A DNA stretch of 5,925 nucleotides, from NCBI RefSeq assembly GCF_937920075.1, contig NZ_CALETI010000060.1:1-5925 (forward strand). The letters run 5' to 3'. The notes beneath the pieces are model-generated. The model ran no database searches. It had not been told where the DNA came from and worked only from the letters and a program-made list of their open reading frames with translations. Both the position numbers and the translations under genes were made by a program. This DNA comes from an uncultured Agitococcus sp. Lineage in GTDB: Bacteria > Pseudomonadota > Gammaproteobacteria > Pseudomonadales > Moraxellaceae. Position 1 is the first letter of the stretch. Every line of letters begins with the position of its first letter. Shown piece by piece: positions 4,812-5,925 of the stretch.

Positions 4812-5477
4812 ATGTTAGTGAATAACCCGTTAAAACGACCGCATTTAAATGATGATGAGAAAGAAATGTTTGCGATGAAAAGAATGGCCATTGCCAATGC
4901 TTTGGCACCGTATTTAAGTCAAGAGACTTTAGAGGAAGCGTTAATTATTTGGGAGCATAAATACGCACACCAACCAACTTTTGCGCTGCAACGTTTTATT
5001 AGTGAGTTTTGTGATAACAATGTTGCTGGCCAACGCTCTAAAATTCTTCAAGCTCTATTTTTGGCACTCAATAACTCGCCAAATGGTTCTGCGGCAACAG
5101 AATCAGAAAAAATAGCAACACCTCCTGTCTTAACACAAGGGGCGACGTCTTGTTTTGAGTTATTATTAACCAACATTCTGTCAAGCTTAACACATGATCA
5201 TCAACAAAAAGTTCGGCTACTAACCACACAACAAATTGAGACGCTCAAACTAAATACGATTATCACTCGTGATTTAAAAGCATTTTTTAGTCAGGGTTAT
5301 ACATTACCAAGTTCATTTTATATGGAAGTGAAAGCCATGCGTCGTTGTTTAAACTTGGTTTATGTGGCCTTGTGTGATGTTTTAGGGCCTGTAAAAGCGG
5401 ATGCTGTACTACATAACGCAATTAATTTAACCGAACAACAAAGCTCAGGCAGTTTTTCGGTGCGTGAATTATTATAG
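4812..5477 (+). CDS. Hypothetical 221-aa helical cytoplasmic protein downstream of amtB
   Basis: I do not recognise this family. ATG 4812 is chosen over the upstream in-frame GTG at 4737 because GAGGT (4801-4805) lies 6 nt before it, and the longer start would translate through the perfect hairpin. The product is rich in predicted helix and has no signal peptide or membrane segment. Two helical parts are visible: residues about 13-88 (NDDEKEMFAMKRMAIANALA..., then FALQRFISEFC) and about 112-221. They are joined by a polar linker (89-110, Ser/Ala/Thr/Pro). The C-terminal part ends with YVALCDVLGPVKADAVLHNA (184-203) and SFSVRELL. The lone cysteines (67, 114, 179, 188) form no recognisable metal motif. 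It follows amtB by 64 bp with no clear terminator or promoter between, so co-transcription under nitrogen control is possible. Function unknown. Confidence 0.85.
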   Translation: MLVNNPLKRPHLNDDEKEMFAMKRMAIANALAPYLSQETLEEALIIWEHKYAHQPTFALQRFISEFCDNNVAGQRSKILQALFLALNNSPNGSAATESEKIATPPVLTQGATSCFELLLTNILSSLTHDHQQKVRLLTTQQIETLKLNTIITRDLKAFFSQGYTLPSSFYMEVKAMRRCLNLVYVALCDVLGPVKADAVLHNAINLTEQQSSGSFSVRELL

Positions 5478-5533
5478 GATTTTTATCTGCAAGGATGCTT
5501 TTTCATTATCCCTCTCTTATCAAAAAAATCTAT

Positions 5534-5539
5534 TATAAT
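5534..5539 (+). promoter_or_regulatory. Candidate -10 box upstream of the DMT transporter gene
   Basis: A perfect TATAAT lies 34 nt before ATG 5574, a sensible distance, in the 96-bp gap after the 221-aa gene. No recognisable -35 hexamer sits at 16-18 bp spacing, so support is limited to the -10 match. Confidence 0.25.
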
Positions 5540-5573
5540 ACCTTCTCTTTATCATTTCTAGTTTTAGGCTTTT

Positions 5574-5925
5574 ATGCCCCAATCTCATTTGCTCAAAGGC
5601 TTAGCGTTATTAAGTTTATCTGCCTTATTATTTGCTTCTATGGGGGTATTAATTCGTTTTGCCTCACATACGGTAGATAACGCGACGGTGGTCTTTATGC
5701 GTAATCTCACAGGCACTTTGTTATTATTGCCCTTTGCTTTATATCAAGGTAAGCGTTTTTTTATCACCGATAAACTATGGATGCATTTATGGCGCGCCCT
5801 AGTTGGTTTAGCGGCAATGTATGGCTTTTTTTATGCCATTGCTCATTTGCCCCTATCAAATGCCATGGTCTTTACCTATTCTTCACCCGTTTTTATTCCT
5901 TTAGTCGCATGGCTATTTTTAAAAG
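5574..5925 (+). CDS. DMT superfamily (EamA-like) transporter, 3'-truncated by window edge
   Basis: N-terminal 117 codons of an inner-membrane drug/metabolite transporter family protein; family members usually have ten helices and about 290-300 aa, and their substrates cannot be read from sequence. ATG 5574 is the first possible start because an in-frame TAG lies at 5565-5567. A weak AGG (5566-5568) is the only Shine-Dalgarno candidate. About four hydrophobic segments are visible, near residues 8-29, 38-58, 74-91 and 95-116. Family-like motifs are SALLFASMGVLIRFAS (16-31), VVFMRNLTG (39-47), and LPLSNAMVFTYSSPVFIPL (92-110), which corresponds to the conserved end of EamA helices 3-4. It is left without a stop by the window edge. 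It follows the 221-aa gene by 96 bp and is probably a separate unit. Confidence 0.9.
   Translation, partial: MPQSHLLKGLALLSLSALLFASMGVLIRFASHTVDNATVVFMRNLTGTLLLLPFALYQGKRFFITDKLWMHLWRALVGLAAMYGFFYAIAHLPLSNAMVFTYSSPVFIPLVAWLFLK

Noticed and set aside
5480..5505. Possible terminator GCAAGGATGC followed by T5 after the 221-aa gene
   Set aside because: The stem would be only 3 bp, too weak to support.
5495..5680. A 61-codon open frame with a signal-peptide-like N-terminus
   Set aside because: It overlaps the well-supported DMT transporter gene in another frame, and its AAGG sits directly against the ATG (too close for a ribosome binding site). The hydrophobic look comes from T-rich DNA.

Overview
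The window reads as ordinary chromosome from a gammaproteobacterium with moderately low GC (about 40% by eye, not computed). DapD and DapC are close to the enterobacterial and pseudomonad forms from memory, leucine codons are mostly TTA/TTG, and the order dapC-dapD-yffB resembles the pseudomonad/Moraxellaceae arrangement. A Moraxellaceae-like host is my tentative guess; no rRNA or marker gene is present to settle it. All genes lie on the + strand and there are no RNA genes, transposases, CRISPR arrays or phage genes.

Region 1 (1-2547) is a lysine/diaminopimelate block: the 3' part of dapC (N-succinyl-diaminopimelate aminotransferase), complete dapD (tetrahydrodipicolinate N-succinyltransferase), and a small ArsC/Spx-family thioredoxin-fold protein of the YffB type. 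DapD and DapC catalyse successive steps of the succinylase branch. Each of the three genes is followed by, or runs into, a different GC-rich inverted-repeat element that looks like a dispersed intergenic repeat: 1172-1239, 2101-2133 and 2511-2530. The third supplies the last codons of yffB.

Region 2 (2548-3235) is a 217-bp intergenic stretch with small palindromes, then an unrecognised 156-aa protein with one N-terminal membrane helix, a Pro/Thr/Ala linker and a charged C-terminal coiled coil.

Region 3 (3236-4811) is a nitrogen-regulated transport unit. A strong sigma-54 (-24/-12) promoter at 3380-3397 drives amtB, an ammonium channel with signal peptide, twin histidines and an intact PII-binding tail. 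The promoter fixes the amtB start at 3431. The usual partner glnK is not adjacent. Between the 156-aa gene and amtB is a 48-bp stretch whose inverted repeats can pair in mutually exclusive ways, and after amtB there is a perfect 12-bp hairpin just before the next ribosome binding site.

Region 4 (4812-5925) holds an unrecognised 221-aa helical cytoplasmic protein, possibly co-transcribed with amtB, and the first 117 codons of a DMT/EamA-family membrane transporter that runs off the window. I see no clear novel multi-gene system. The most worthwhile leads are the repeat placement at gene ends, the switch-like hairpins around amtB, and the two unrecognised proteins flanking amtB.
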